This document shows, piece after piece, positions 33,547-41,939 of a stretch of 64,000 bases of DNA. The position numbers and the translations under genes are program-made. The notes under the pieces are model-generated. The model worked only from the letters and a program-made list of their open reading frames with translations, had not been told where the DNA came from and made no database searches. Position 1 is the first letter of the stretch. The number at the start of each line of letters is the position of its first letter. This stretch comes from Chrysaora quinquecirrha (lineage: Eukaryota > Cnidaria > Scyphozoa > Semaeostomeae > Pelagiidae), in contig JACTAT010000371.1 in assembly GCA_014526335.1 (NCBI GenBank), forward strand, positions 675,501 through 739,500, given 5' to 3'.

Positions 33547-33973
33547 ATAGATTTTGTCGGTATCGAGTGAATTGGCCTAAATTTAGGAAGGTTAGCAAGT
33601 GTGAATGTGATTTTATCGACCAAGTACCTGAGCGACTATCTCTTTGTAGTACTATCTTAATATCATCTTCGGCATATACTTTCTTCGTCGCCATCTTGGG
33701 CCTAGACTGTAGAATGGCCTAAAAGGGGCCTAAACGTGGCGTGGTGGTAGATGGCCGGAATTGATTCACATTCGATTCCAGCAAGATCTTCTGTCTTTTC
33801 AGTCAGCTTCATCCGTTTCTTGCGATATGAAATGCCAAAATTGATCAAAATGTTGCTTTTTTGCCCAACTTGTGCTAATTATAGAATATTTGATTTGAAT
33901 TTTCAAGACCAAAAGACAAAGTTGACGATCTAGGAGCAGAAATTGCTTGGATAGAAATTGCTTGGATAGTGAT
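33547..33973. other. Outer end of the 8.57-kb insertion
   Basis: About 430 bp between R2 and the right target-site duplication. It contains a short duplication AGAAATTGCTTGGATAG next to the border. It may be the 5' end of the retroelement, but there is no coding support. Confidence 0.4.
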
Positions 33974-33987
33974 AGCAAATAGTGATT
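33974..33987. repeat. Target-site duplication, right copy
   Basis: AGCAAATAGTGATT, identical to 25394-25407. Joining LINE sequence across the two copies restores a spacer between ORF1 and ORF2 of about 120 bp, close to the 135 bp of the uninterrupted copy at 9960-10094. Confidence 0.85.
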
Positions 33988-35789
33988 GATGGTGTGATTG
34001 TATGAAATTAGTTTTTGTGTTTCTTCTTCTTCGTCTGTACTTTTTCTATGGATGTGCTCTTGGACCTCGTCTTCTGGGATGATGATGATGATTAAAGTGG
34101 TCTTTTGTGTTGCGTAGACATGGATGTGGTGTTTGGAGATGGTGCTGGTTGACTAAATGAGAATACTGATGTTATAACTGGGGATGTGACTTGCGTGGTT
34201 GAGTGTGAATAATTGAAAAGTGTTTGTGCAATTGATTGTGTGATTAATGGTGAACTAGGTGACATTTGTGTAGATGGAGTGAAATGTTGCTGTTGTTGTT
34301 CATTTGATGTGGTAATGACAGGTGAGTTGGCTGAAGGTGATATAGGATAGGCTTGGGTGGAATTTGAGATTGTTGGTTGAGATTGCTGGTGGAGTTGTGA
34401 CATGTTTGGAAGGATGGATTGTGATTGAGACTGTTGGGTAGCCTGTGGAGATGCTGGAGAGGTTGGGATGATTTGAGTGTCTTGTGCTGATAATAGTGGC
34501 TGAATTGGTGGAGATGTTGTTGTTTGGGAAATGAGTGGAGGGCCCTCAGCCTCACTACTACTGTTTCCGTCAAACTGTGTTTGGTCATTGTCCCGGTCAT
34601 CTGTCTTGCTCTCATTCTCACTATGTTGTTGTTGTTGTTGCCTGTTGGAGGGCCTAAGCCTATACTTAGGCCCTGCAGGTCGGTCCTGTAGTTCAGTCTC
34701 TGTCTCACTCTCACTCAGTCGTTGTTCCTGTTGCTGTGATGTGTGTAAGGACCTAAGACGGCTCCTAGGCAAAGGCTTATCAAGTTCGCTGTCATAGTCC
34801 GACAGTATTACTGTACTACCGTCAAAGTTGTCGTGGTCACTGTTGGTGTCACTGTCCATGTCACTGTCCGATGTTTGTCTGCGTACTGTATTGCGAGTCA
34901 TAGGTCTTTCACCGTTTTGTCGAATTTCACAGTCGTTGTAATTGTGTCCATCGTCACCACAGTAGTAGCAAAGCTTTAGGCCCCTGAGGTTGCAGTTGAT
35001 TGTGAGATGGAATGTGGAGTTACAGTGCATGCAGATGGGTTGACGTCCTCTGTATGAAATGAGAATTTTTTGGGCGGCAATGATGATGAATGGTGGTAGT
35101 GGATTTTCAGGATTTGGATATATGGTACACAGACGTTTTCCAGTTGAGATGGTGGGGAATTCTTGATACTTTTGGTTCCAAATGTTTAAGATTTTTCCAT
35201 GAGGTGCAAGTTCTTCTAGGATTGCTATGTTGGGAATGTCCGGTGAAGCAAATGGGATTGTAATAAGGGTGGGTCTTTGGCGAATGGGCTGGATTGGCAA
35301 TGGGTGTTCAGATTGGGATGGCAGAAGGATGGTTTTGGACAAGAGGACGTCAACTAATTGTGAAGATGATAAAATGGCATTCCAGTTTTGGTGACCTTGT
35401 CGTGATGGCATTCTTTGCAAGTGAGTAATGGCGCATGGATCATTTAGAGATTTATGGAGGGTCATTATGATTTCGTTATGGGTAGTGGTAGGCTTGGAAT
35501 AAAATTTGATTCCTCTGTAAGCTAGACCTTGTGTATTCGTGTTTTGGTTCCTCATTTTCAATTTATCGGCGAAAGAATTACCTGGGTTATCGATTTCCTG
35601 ATTTGGTTCCTGACAAGTTTCTTCATCTGCATGTGGTTCTTTCCTCTGAGCATGCGTGGGTCTTGGAGAATTTTGCGCTTGCGCTTGATCTTCTTGTTCA
35701 ACAAGATCACTCCAGCTTCTATTTTCCATTGAATGATCTGCAGCACAATCTTCTGTGGCACTATTACCTGACAGGTCCATGCTTAGGCA
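33988..35789 (-). mobile_element. U1-targeting Tx1-type LINE: 5' portion (ORF1)
   Basis: First half of the LINE that resumes at 25393. It begins directly at the U1 5' fragment, contains ORF1 and ends in the inter-ORF spacer where the 8.57-kb insertion landed. There is almost no 5' UTR: the ORF1 ATG is about 10 nt from the U1 junction. Confidence 0.88.
34092..35780 (-). CDS. LINE ORF1: RNA-binding protein with two CCHC knuckles
   Basis: 562 codons, the longest open frame in the window. The acidic/Ser-rich N-terminus starts MDLSGNSATEDC. A central region of about 150 residues (KGTLTIPFASPD-like, FPTISTGKRLCTIYPNPENP) probably forms the RNA-binding fold. Two zinc knuckles follow at about residues 245-285 (CMHCNSTFHLTINC and CYYCGDDGHNYNDC), then an Asp/Ser segment (DHDNFDGSTVILSDYDSELD), Q-rich and P/S/T-rich tails. 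It stops at HKRPL, whereas the plus-strand relative continues through a Ser run to a Lys-rich end; here TAA followed by ATCATCATC marks a probable nonsense change about 25 codons early. Confidence 0.9.
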   Translation of the reverse strand: MDLSGNSATEDCAADHSMENRSWSDLVEQEDQAQAQNSPRPTHAQRKEPHADEETCQEPNQEIDNPGNSFADKLKMRNQNTNTQGLAYRGIKFYSKPTTTHNEIIMTLHKSLNDPCAITHLQRMPSRQGHQNWNAILSSSQLVDVLLSKTILLPSQSEHPLPIQPIRQRPTLITIPFASPDIPNIAILEELAPHGKILNIWNQKYQEFPTISTGKRLCTIYPNPENPLPPFIIIAAQKILISYRGRQPICMHCNSTFHLTINCNLRGLKLCYYCGDDGHNYNDCEIRQNGERPMTRNTVRRQTSDSDMDSDTNSDHDNFDGSTVILSDYDSELDKPLPRSRLRSLHTSQQQEQRLSESETETELQDRPAGPKYRLRPSNRQQQQQHSENESKTDDRDNDQTQFDGNSSSEAEGPPLISQTTTSPPIQPLLSAQDTQIIPTSPASPQATQQSQSQSILPNMSQLHQQSQPTISNSTQAYPISPSANSPVITTSNEQQQQHFTPSTQMSPSSPLITQSIAQTLFNYSHSTTQVTSPVITSVFSFSQPAPSPNTTSMSTQHKRPL

Positions 35790-35812
35790 CTTCTTCCCCG
35801 TCAGGTAAGTAT
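35790..35812 (-). ncRNA. U1 snRNA gene, 5' fragment
   Basis: Minus strand ATACTTACCTGACGGGGAAG, with the perfect 5'-splice-site-recognition sequence ACTTACCTG. The segment GGAAGAA would pair with TTCTTCC in the 3' half at about 20800 to close stem-loop I, so both halves belong to one U1 gene type. LINE sequence follows at once. It retains the natural U1 upstream region. Confidence 0.9.
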
Positions 35813-36177
35813 GCAGGACTTTTCTAGCAGAGGGAGCGTCGTTCAGGAACTTCTCGTTTCAAATGTGGTACATTGGCAACAGACCACAAGTGAAAGGCTG
35901 GCACTTCCATTCCGTTGAGATCGGCAAAGGATGAGAACAGATTTCGTAAGACTCGTTGCGGTCGGAACTTTCAGCACCAATGCTATGTATGCGATGGTGA
36001 AAGGTGGAATTAATAAGGCAAAACAAATGCTGTTTCCTGTATAATAATTGATGATGTTGATGCAGTGCAATGTGAGAGAAGGATGGCTAAGACTTCCGCA
36101 AGACGATGACGACAGAAAGAGATGTGACGATGAAGAAGGTTTTTTCTGTGTTGCTTGTTTTACACTTCAAGATGAGG
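35813..36177 (-). promoter_or_regulatory. U2-U1 spacer including U1 promoter region
   Basis: Lies between the U2 3' end and the U1 start (minus). The 60 bp next to U1 are conserved with 8514-8573, the rest less so. It is the expected site of the U1 proximal sequence element, and by position would drive the U1-LINE chimera. Promoter function is inferred. Confidence 0.5.
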
Positions 36178-36363
36178 GGGTGGGCCATCCATGGCGGCAC
36201 TGCAATACCAGGACAACCCGTGTCCAGGGTGAAGCAAGCTTCAGCCCCACGGACCAATTCCAAAAATCAGTTTAATATTTGAGCACCCTTGGGTGCATAT
36301 CAGATATTAAGCTGATAAGAACAGATACTACACTTGATCTTAGCCAAAAGGCAGAGAAGCGAT
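36178..36363 (-). ncRNA. U2 snRNA, complete
   Basis: The spliceosomal RNA that pairs with the intron branch site. All parts are present: 5' end ATCGCTTCTC, GTGTAGTATCTG with the branch-recognition GTAGTA, stem-loop IIa (TCAGCTTAATATCTGATA), Sm site GATTTTTGG, and stem-loops III and IV to GGCCCACC. About 186 nt. One difference from canonical U2 and from the fragment at 19940 is T instead of G at position 11 (CTTCTCTGCC), in the segment near the U2/U6 helix II. It is the only undisrupted snRNA gene in the window. Confidence 0.95.
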
Positions 36364-36514
36364 AACGAACTAGTCTTCGCTTCAGGCCGCGTCTCCACAC
36401 GTGTTGCAATCACACGTGGGTGCAGGACAGCGACACGGAATTGCCAGTCCGTGTGCAATACCTTGCTGGCTACGCTACGTCAGTTGAAAAGAAGGACTGC
36501 AATTGCAAAAAGTG
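36364..36514 (-). promoter_or_regulatory. 5S-U2 spacer with U2 upstream region
   Basis: 151 bp between the 5S 3' end and the U2 start, highly similar to 19960-20102. Contains CACACGTGTGGAGACGCGG and a short T-rich stretch after 5S suited to Pol III termination (reverse of GCAATTGCAAAAAG). The U2 promoter must lie here; elements are not resolved. Confidence 0.5.
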
Positions 36515-36634
36515 AAGCCTACAACACCAGGTGTTCCCAGGCGGTCACCCATCCAGGTACTGACCTGGCCCGACCATGCTTGACTGCGGTGATTGGACGA
36601 GAACTGGTATATTCATGGTGGTATGGTTGTAGGC
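36515..36634 (-). rRNA. 5S ribosomal RNA
   Basis: 120 nt, minus strand, GCCTACAACC to GTTGTAGGCTT. Same context as the other copy: U1 half and (ACATGC)n upstream, U2 downstream. It carries CCAGTTCTCGTCCAATC where the other copy has G at two positions; these are C-to-T type changes on the plus strand and could mark a decaying or variant copy. Confidence 0.95.
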
Positions 36635-36677
36635 GAAAGCTAGGGGGCAAATGTGCATGACACTACAGGCTCAAGAG

Positions 36678-36720
36678 GTACACATGCACATGCACATGCA
36701 CATGCACATGCACATGCGCG
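36678..36720. repeat. (ACATGC)n microsatellite, about 6 units
   Basis: Same position relative to 5S as 20268-20320, two units shorter. Open frames across it are artefacts. Confidence 0.9.
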
Positions 36721-37083
36721 TATACCGTTTGATCGATGTGAAGTGGATGGGTGTAGATGTTGGTGATGGTGTGCAGTGGTGCCGAGGTTGTGTGGTGAGG
36801 AGAGGAGGCTGTGCAGTTGGAGCAGCAGGCGTGGCATTCGTTGAAGCCCAGCTTGCTCTTTCATGGTGAGGGAAGTGATGGGCTTCCAGTTGCGGCTGTG
36901 CGAGTGTGGGAAATGTTCGTGCATCTTCCGGCATCTGGAGTGAAGGATGTGCTAAACAGGAAAGCGTCGGTAACGTGCACACTCTTTGTAGAGTAAGGGA
37001 ATTGTGGTCTCGAGAGATGCCTGGTATCTGGCAAATCGTGGTGGTGTGCTGACATGTATGCAGAATTTGACATTAGTACTATT
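36721..37083 (-). other. U1-5S intergenic spacer, second unit
   Basis: Almost identical to 20323-20682. No gene. Confidence 0.7.
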
Positions 37084-37087
37084 GGAA

Positions 37088-37123
<36 letters not shown>

Positions 37124-37225
37124 ATTGTACGGTCGAGTTACCATCGTTTGCTGTAATTGCAGGGGACAGCCAAACTGAACTGCAATGGAAAGGCCTTGCC
37201 CTGGAAGAATCTCCTTGTTGATCAA
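37084..37225 (-). ncRNA. U1 snRNA gene, 3' part (second copy)
   Basis: Same extent as 20683-20824: begins TTGATCAACAAGGAG at the LINE junction, Sm site AATTTCTGG, stem-loop IV with CTGCGTTCGCGCTAG, closer to canonical than the first copy. The 5' part is replaced by a 5'-truncated LINE at 37226. Confidence 0.93.
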
Positions 37226-37965
37226 TTTTTTTGAGCTAGGCACATGCCTAAGCTCATTTAATTTTATAACTCAACATATTTACAAGTTAAAATAATTTAA
37301 ATTAAATAGAATTTGAAATAGTTCTCTGAATGTTCGTTGTTTATTGATACTGAATAATTGTTCGTTTCAAGTTTCCAAATGTAACTAAATTATTCTAAAC
37401 TATATTAACTACAACTAAAAAACTATGCTAATAAACTTATTACTACAACAACAAAAAACTATAACACAACTAATCTTAATAAATAAGTACTTAAAACCTA
37501 CATTTACAAACTATAAAACTACAACTAATGATATTAATAATTTACTTAACTACAATTTAAATTACATAAATAAACTAAACCTAAATAAACCCAATACTAT
37601 AAAATTCTAATGTTAAAACCAAATTAATAAACTACAACAAATTAAATACTTATTAAACTACAATTGAAATTACCTAATTCTAAGTTAACAAAAATCAAAC
37701 GTTTAAGTAAATTAATTAACGCAATAACAATTCATAAATCTACAGTTCTATAAGGAAGGATGGATGGGAGGAGACAAAAAAGGAAAAAAAAGAAAGAAAA
37801 CATGGAAACGAGGCAAGTCTCATGGGATGTTGATTTGAAGTTTTCGATTCTCAAGGGAAGCAAGGACGCCATTTTGACACAATTTTTGTTCAGAAAGATT
37901 AAGAGTTTCAACATCTTGTGAAGCAATGAAATGTTCTTCTTTGAGCTTTGAAATAACCTTGAAGT
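37226..37965 (-). mobile_element. 5'-truncated U1-type LINE (3' end only)
   Basis: About 740 bp: the last 45 codons of ORF2 (LPLRIENFKSTS region, compare 21498-21640), AT-rich 3' UTR and the terminal hairpin TTAGGCATGTGCCTAAGCTC-type stem next to the U1 junction at 37225. Similarity to the full LINE stops near 37960. There the minus strand reads CATACTTCAAGG, so the truncation point coincides with a 7-nt match to the U1 start (CATACTT), possibly microhomology or chance. Confidence 0.85.
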
Positions 37966-38249
37966 ATGGACAAATTTATAGGGACTTCATTCGGGGTTTT
38001 AGCCCGTTCTATTGTTATTTGATATATGCTCGTGTTATGTAGCGTAAGTTTTTAGTTAAATCGAGCACGGTGTGTGAATTCTTGTGGCTCTAAAGTTTAA
38101 GTTGAAGTTAATTCGTATCACAAAGTTTACAGAATATTTAGTTTATTGCAACTGGCACGGTCGGGGTTTTTCCAACACAGCTTCCCCCAATCCCGTCAAT
38201 CCACTTCCAGCCAAAATAACTTTGTGATAAAGACTAATATTTTATAATT

Positions 38250-39600
38250 TTGTCTGTAGTATTCGTCAATTGAAAAGAGTTTTGAATGGCAGAAATTTAT
38301 ACAGGAGAAAAAACCATTCCTCTTTTGCTGAAATAATAGAGAGTGTTCGTGTACGTATCACATCATTCAATTTTTGTGAATTAATTCCATATTTTTTGAT
38401 GTAAACTTTTCTCAGACAGACTTTTGTTGAAAGAACGGTTGCAATGAACAAAATTTTTCAAATCATTTTTTCAGTCAGAGCAGAGATACAGTGGTCAGCG
38501 AATCGGATACCGGCAGATGTGGCAAAGATTGAGAAATGATGATCATGTTGGCTCATCAAGGTGAGCACCTAAGACATGCAATCAGGGGTGCTTTGTAGGC
38601 TGAATGGCCATTTGCTGCACCCTCAACTTTGTTTTAAAACTGGTTTTCTCATGAAAACATGGTTTTTCTCTTAATATAATACAGTTGTTGTATTAAGTTT
38701 ATATGATACAATTGACCAACGGACAGGGTATTCTTTTGCAGGGAAACTGTCCGTCTTGTCATGAAAATTTTGGATCCTGATGGTGTAAAGCTTTGAAGGA
38801 AAAGAAGATTAAAAAGGAGAACTTACTTTAATACCGTAATATGGAATACTATGTCCACTGTAGTAGTATAAAAATTTTGTTATACCCTTGAAGATTATGT
38901 TCAATACATATTTTTAATGTAGAGCCAGTATTCACACAACACCATTATATTTTTCAACAGGGCCCAAAATTCTGTTGGCATGTAGATGGAAATGATAAAT
39001 TGAAGACATATGGACTGTATATTCATTGCTGCATTGATGGGTCTGTATTTTTGATTGGTTGCAAATCTTCATATCCTTTAGGTTTTCCTCTCTTTAGTTT
39101 CATTTTTTTTAACTATTCATATATCTGTTCATATATCTATAATTGTCTGGAATTTTAAGAGCTTGGTGAAACACTTTCTGCATGCATAATTCAAGTGTTT
39201 TGATTTCATTTACATTCATTTTCTGTATCACCTTGTTGCGTTTTTAGCTACTCAAGGAAGATAATGTGGTTGAAAATTGGGCGAACTAACAAAGATGAGA
39301 CAGTAGTTGCAAAGCACTATTTAAATGCAATCAAAAAATAAAAGGTGGAGTACCTACAGGTTGTTGAAGATATGCGTAACATAAGGTTGGATCACCCAGA
39401 GGAGATGCTATAATATCATGGTCCCAATTTCATATCCAAAAATTTTTATCTTCTTCAGGTGTGTCTTTGAAGCTCAGGTTTGATCCTGGCACTGAAAATG
39501 GGCTTATAGGTGACATACATGCACTTTTGAGAGGAGGTGGTGAATGCGTCAATGGAAAGTCAACAGCCAACCAAGTGCGTTGGTAAAAATATTTTGTTAG
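38250..39600 (+). pseudogene. Integrase-core (rve-like) protein with introns, broken
   Basis: Exon-like blocks on the plus strand: RVLNGRNLYRRKNHSSFAEI (38275), QRIGYRQMWQRLRND (38500), TVRLVMKILDPDGVKL (38748, after a TTTTGCAG acceptor), FCWHVDGNDKLKTYGLYIHC (38965, after TTCAACAG) and YSRKIMWLKIGRTNKDE (39247, after TTTTTAG), then FDPGTENGLIGDIHALLRGG (39478). The WHVDG and DPGTEN motifs hold two Asp of the DDE integrase core; the third (usually NQRIE) is degraded to NQVRW and a stop. Stops and frame changes lie within the exons. I know such intron-bearing integrase-like genes from invertebrate genomes; the host role is unknown. Confidence 0.65.
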
Positions 39601-39839
39601 CTGCATACAGTTCATCTCTCAGGGTGCAGGTAGAAATCTTTTCATTTGTTTGCAAATAAATATACTTCATACGACTTATTGAGGGATTTTTGGGTTATTT
39701 TATCAATTAGATTATTTTTGTGAGACATTCCATTGGGCCAATTATGCCCAATAAATCAATATGCCCAATTTATGTGCCCTAATAAAATCTCTCTATACTA
39801 AAATAGGAATCGGATTAGTGAAAATTTTGTACGGATTTG

Positions 39840-40060
39840 TTTGAGCGGGTTGTGTGAGCTTCCGGGATGTGATTTTCCCACGATTCGGCCGCCCGTGGGG
39901 GTAGGCGAGCCATCGCCCCTTGCTTTTTCTCCTATCTGCTGCAGTCTTTGGGGTAAAAGGGGCTAACCCTTCTTTGAAGTGCGTCATTGGTGCCTGTTTT
40001 AACCATCGCCCGATTGTTTTCTGCATGAGGATTATCACTGAAACGCAACAAGGCACGGTA
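39840..40060 (+). repeat. Dispersed repeat with GGGGCTAACCC motif, copy 2
   Basis: Shares GGGGTAA..GGGGCTAACCC, TTCTTTGA and a flanking pyrimidine-rich stretch with 41950-42040 and, reversed, with 3770-3860. The minus strand encodes GLAPFTPKTAADRRKSKGRW followed by LAYPHGR, echoing the 3.8-kb copy. A tRNA-like sequence follows downstream, as at 42.1 kb. Confidence 0.55.
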
Positions 40061-40133
40061 GCACGGTCGGTAAGGCGGCGTGTCTCGTGAGCTGTGATGC
40101 GGAGTCGGGAGTTCGATTCCCCGCAGTGGAAGA
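40050..40133 (+). tRNA. tRNA-like sequence (degenerate)
   Basis: Contains an A-box-like GGTAGCACGGTCGGTAAGGC and a B-box-like GAGTTCGATTCCCC at tRNA spacing. Acceptor and T stems pair imperfectly. More likely the tRNA-derived head of a SINE than a working gene. Confidence 0.35.
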
Positions 40134-40179
40134 CTTTTCTTTTAGAAATTTTTTATTTGTGTTATTTTCGTGTCGGAAA

Positions 40180-40925
40180 TGTTTTCAAAAGGCCAAGGAG
40201 ACGTCTGGTAACTAAAATTTGCTTTTGGTGTAATTTTTAAGTTCGTTAGACATAATTTTTTATCGTGTTTTGTTTTTCCCTTCCATTAATATTAGGACCA
40301 CTAGGAGATTGTTGCACACTAAGCAAACGTCTGTGTAGCCGAGTGGTTAAATGCTCGCTTGCAAACCGGGGAGACCGGAGTTCAAGTCCCCTCCAGGGCA
40401 AAATTTTTGGTATTTTTGTTTTTGCGATCTAAATATTTTACAATTTTTTTTAATATCTAAATGTCACTTTGACACAACAAGAAGGCTTTTTGGAATGACT
40501 GAAATCTTTAGATCTATTTTTACTCATATCTTTTCAATTATAAATTTACTTTCAATTTATTTCTGTCGTTTTTGTGTTGGAAATGTTTCCAAAAGTCCGA
40601 GGAGATGTCTGGGAACTAAAATTTGCTTTGGGTATAATTTTTTAGTTTGATTCTGACATTATTTTTTAACGTGTTTTGTTGTTCCCTTCTATGAATATTA
40701 GGACCATCTGGAGATTATCCTCTACTAAGAAATATGGCAGTCCCCTCAAAGGCAATTTTTTGGTGTTTTTGTTTTTGTGATTTAAATATTTTACAATTTT
40801 TTCTAATAACAAAAGTCACTTTCACAAAACAAGAAGGCTTTTTGGAATGACTCAAATTTTAGATCTATTTTACTCATATCTTTTCAATTATAACTTTATT
40901 TTCAATTTATCTCTCAACACTGACA
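40180..40925. repeat. Tandem duplication around the tRNA-like sequence
   Basis: Block 1 (about 40180-40545) and block 2 (about 40575-40910) share GGAAATGTTT.CAAAAG, CGTGTTTTGTT.TTCCCTTC, ATATTAGGACCA.C, TTTTTGGT.TTTTTGTTTTTG and TTACTCATATCTTTTCAATT in order. Block 2 keeps only a trace of the tRNA-like part (GCAGTCCCCTC). Repeat period about 410 bp. Confidence 0.7.
40328..40401 (+). tRNA. tRNA-like sequence, possible Cys anticodon loop
   Basis: GTGTAGCCGAGTGGTTAA resembles a D-arm/A box and GGAGTTCAAGTCCCC a T-arm/B box. Between them TTGCAAA could be an anticodon loop with GCA. Several stem mismatches argue for a pseudogene or SINE. The paralogous segment at 40665-40925 lacks this part. Confidence 0.35.
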
Positions 40926-41339
40926 CTAACTTTCATGTTCATTTGGATTTTATTTTCATTTTCATTTCATCTTTCATTTAATTTAAAGTTTAATTGTAGC
41001 TGAAGAATTTAGAATTATATTAAATTATTTTAAATTATAAATTATATTAAATTTCAATTTTATTAATATTTACATTAACGCCAATACCATTAGGTATACC
41101 AACGGGGGTCCAAATCAATGTTGGCAATTAACAAACGTAGTTTCATCCTATCACAAGTGAAATTGTTTCTTCAAAAATTAATAAATAGGGGGGTCCTACT
41201 AAGGCCCTGTGGGTGGGGGAAAAACTCAAAATTAATAAACCAGAGGACGTTTATTTGGCATCTAAGAGTATGAAGATGAATTAAGATGATGATAAAGTTT
41301 GACAATGGCATTATTGCATGTGGCGATAAAGAACAACCT
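40926..41339. other. AT-rich sequence, no gene
   Basis: Low-complexity AAATTATATTAAATT-type sequence and unremarkable DNA. Nothing supported. Confidence 0.4.
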
Positions 41340-41870
41340 AAACATTAAGTTCAAGTTTCAACGTTATTTCAGATTTACATCAAGATTAACATCAAGGTTC
41401 AGATAAAGACTCATTTCAAAATGAACTTTAAGTTTAATTTCAAAAATGAAATACTGATACTTAGACCAAGACTAACAAAGACTAAGACTAATATTAAGAT
41501 GGAGTTCAACATTAACTAAGACTAAGATTAAGATTAACCTTAAGGTTAAGGTTAGAATTAAGATTCAGATTTAGATTCAGATACAGATTCAGATTAAGAT
41601 TAAGATTAACATTTAGATTAACATTAAGGTTAACATTCCAATTCAGGTAGAAGTTAAGATTAAGATTCCATTTAACTTGAAGACTAAGATTAAGACTAGA
41701 CTAACATTAAGATTGAGATCAAGATTTTGATTAACAGAAAATATAGCCCCCTCAATGCACACTGTCTTTTAGGTCGAAGCTCTTATTGGCGGAGTTCATC
41801 AGAGGCGGTGGTCCTCATGAGGCGGTGGTCTTACACGGGCAAGAGCTAGTCTACTATACTAAAGTAGTAG
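41340..41870 (-). repeat. Dispersed repeat with TTAATC-type tail, inverted copy
   Basis: Reverse orientation of 2218-2630: head at 41790-41865 (AGGCGGTGGTCTTACACGGG on plus) and a 400-bp tail of AAGATTAAGATTAACATT-type words to its left. Confidence 0.6.
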
Positions 41871-41939
41871 TAGTCATGGAGACCGATTTTGTCCGAGATC
41901 ATCCTCCTAGGGTTTTCAAGATCCAGTGCTTGCTTTTGC

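Larger units (their letters stand above)
25408..33973 (-). mobile_element. 8.57-kb insertion with poly(A) end inside the U1-LINE
   Basis: Flanked by the 14-bp duplication AGCAAATAGTGATT, with an A run at its minus-strand 3' end (T run 25408-25420). This is the signature of target-primed retrotransposition. Its 3' part is an RLE-type retroelement (25548-27757). The rest (27758-33546) is a tandem-repeat element that either inserted into the retroelement or forms its 5' region. The outermost 33547-33973 would be the retroelement 5' end or further foreign DNA. Confidence 0.75.

Noticed and set aside
34531..35827. Plus-strand ORFs opposite LINE ORF1
   Set aside because: Shadows of the 562-codon minus-strand ORF1, cysteine/serine-rich from its Q- and T-rich codons.
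36640..37115. Similar open frames in the second array unit
   Set aside because: Same explanation; frames overlap the U1 gene fragment and the microsatellite.
40050..40401. Two functional tRNA genes
   Set aside because: A and B boxes are visible but acceptor and T stems mismatch; kept only as tRNA-like sequences at low confidence.
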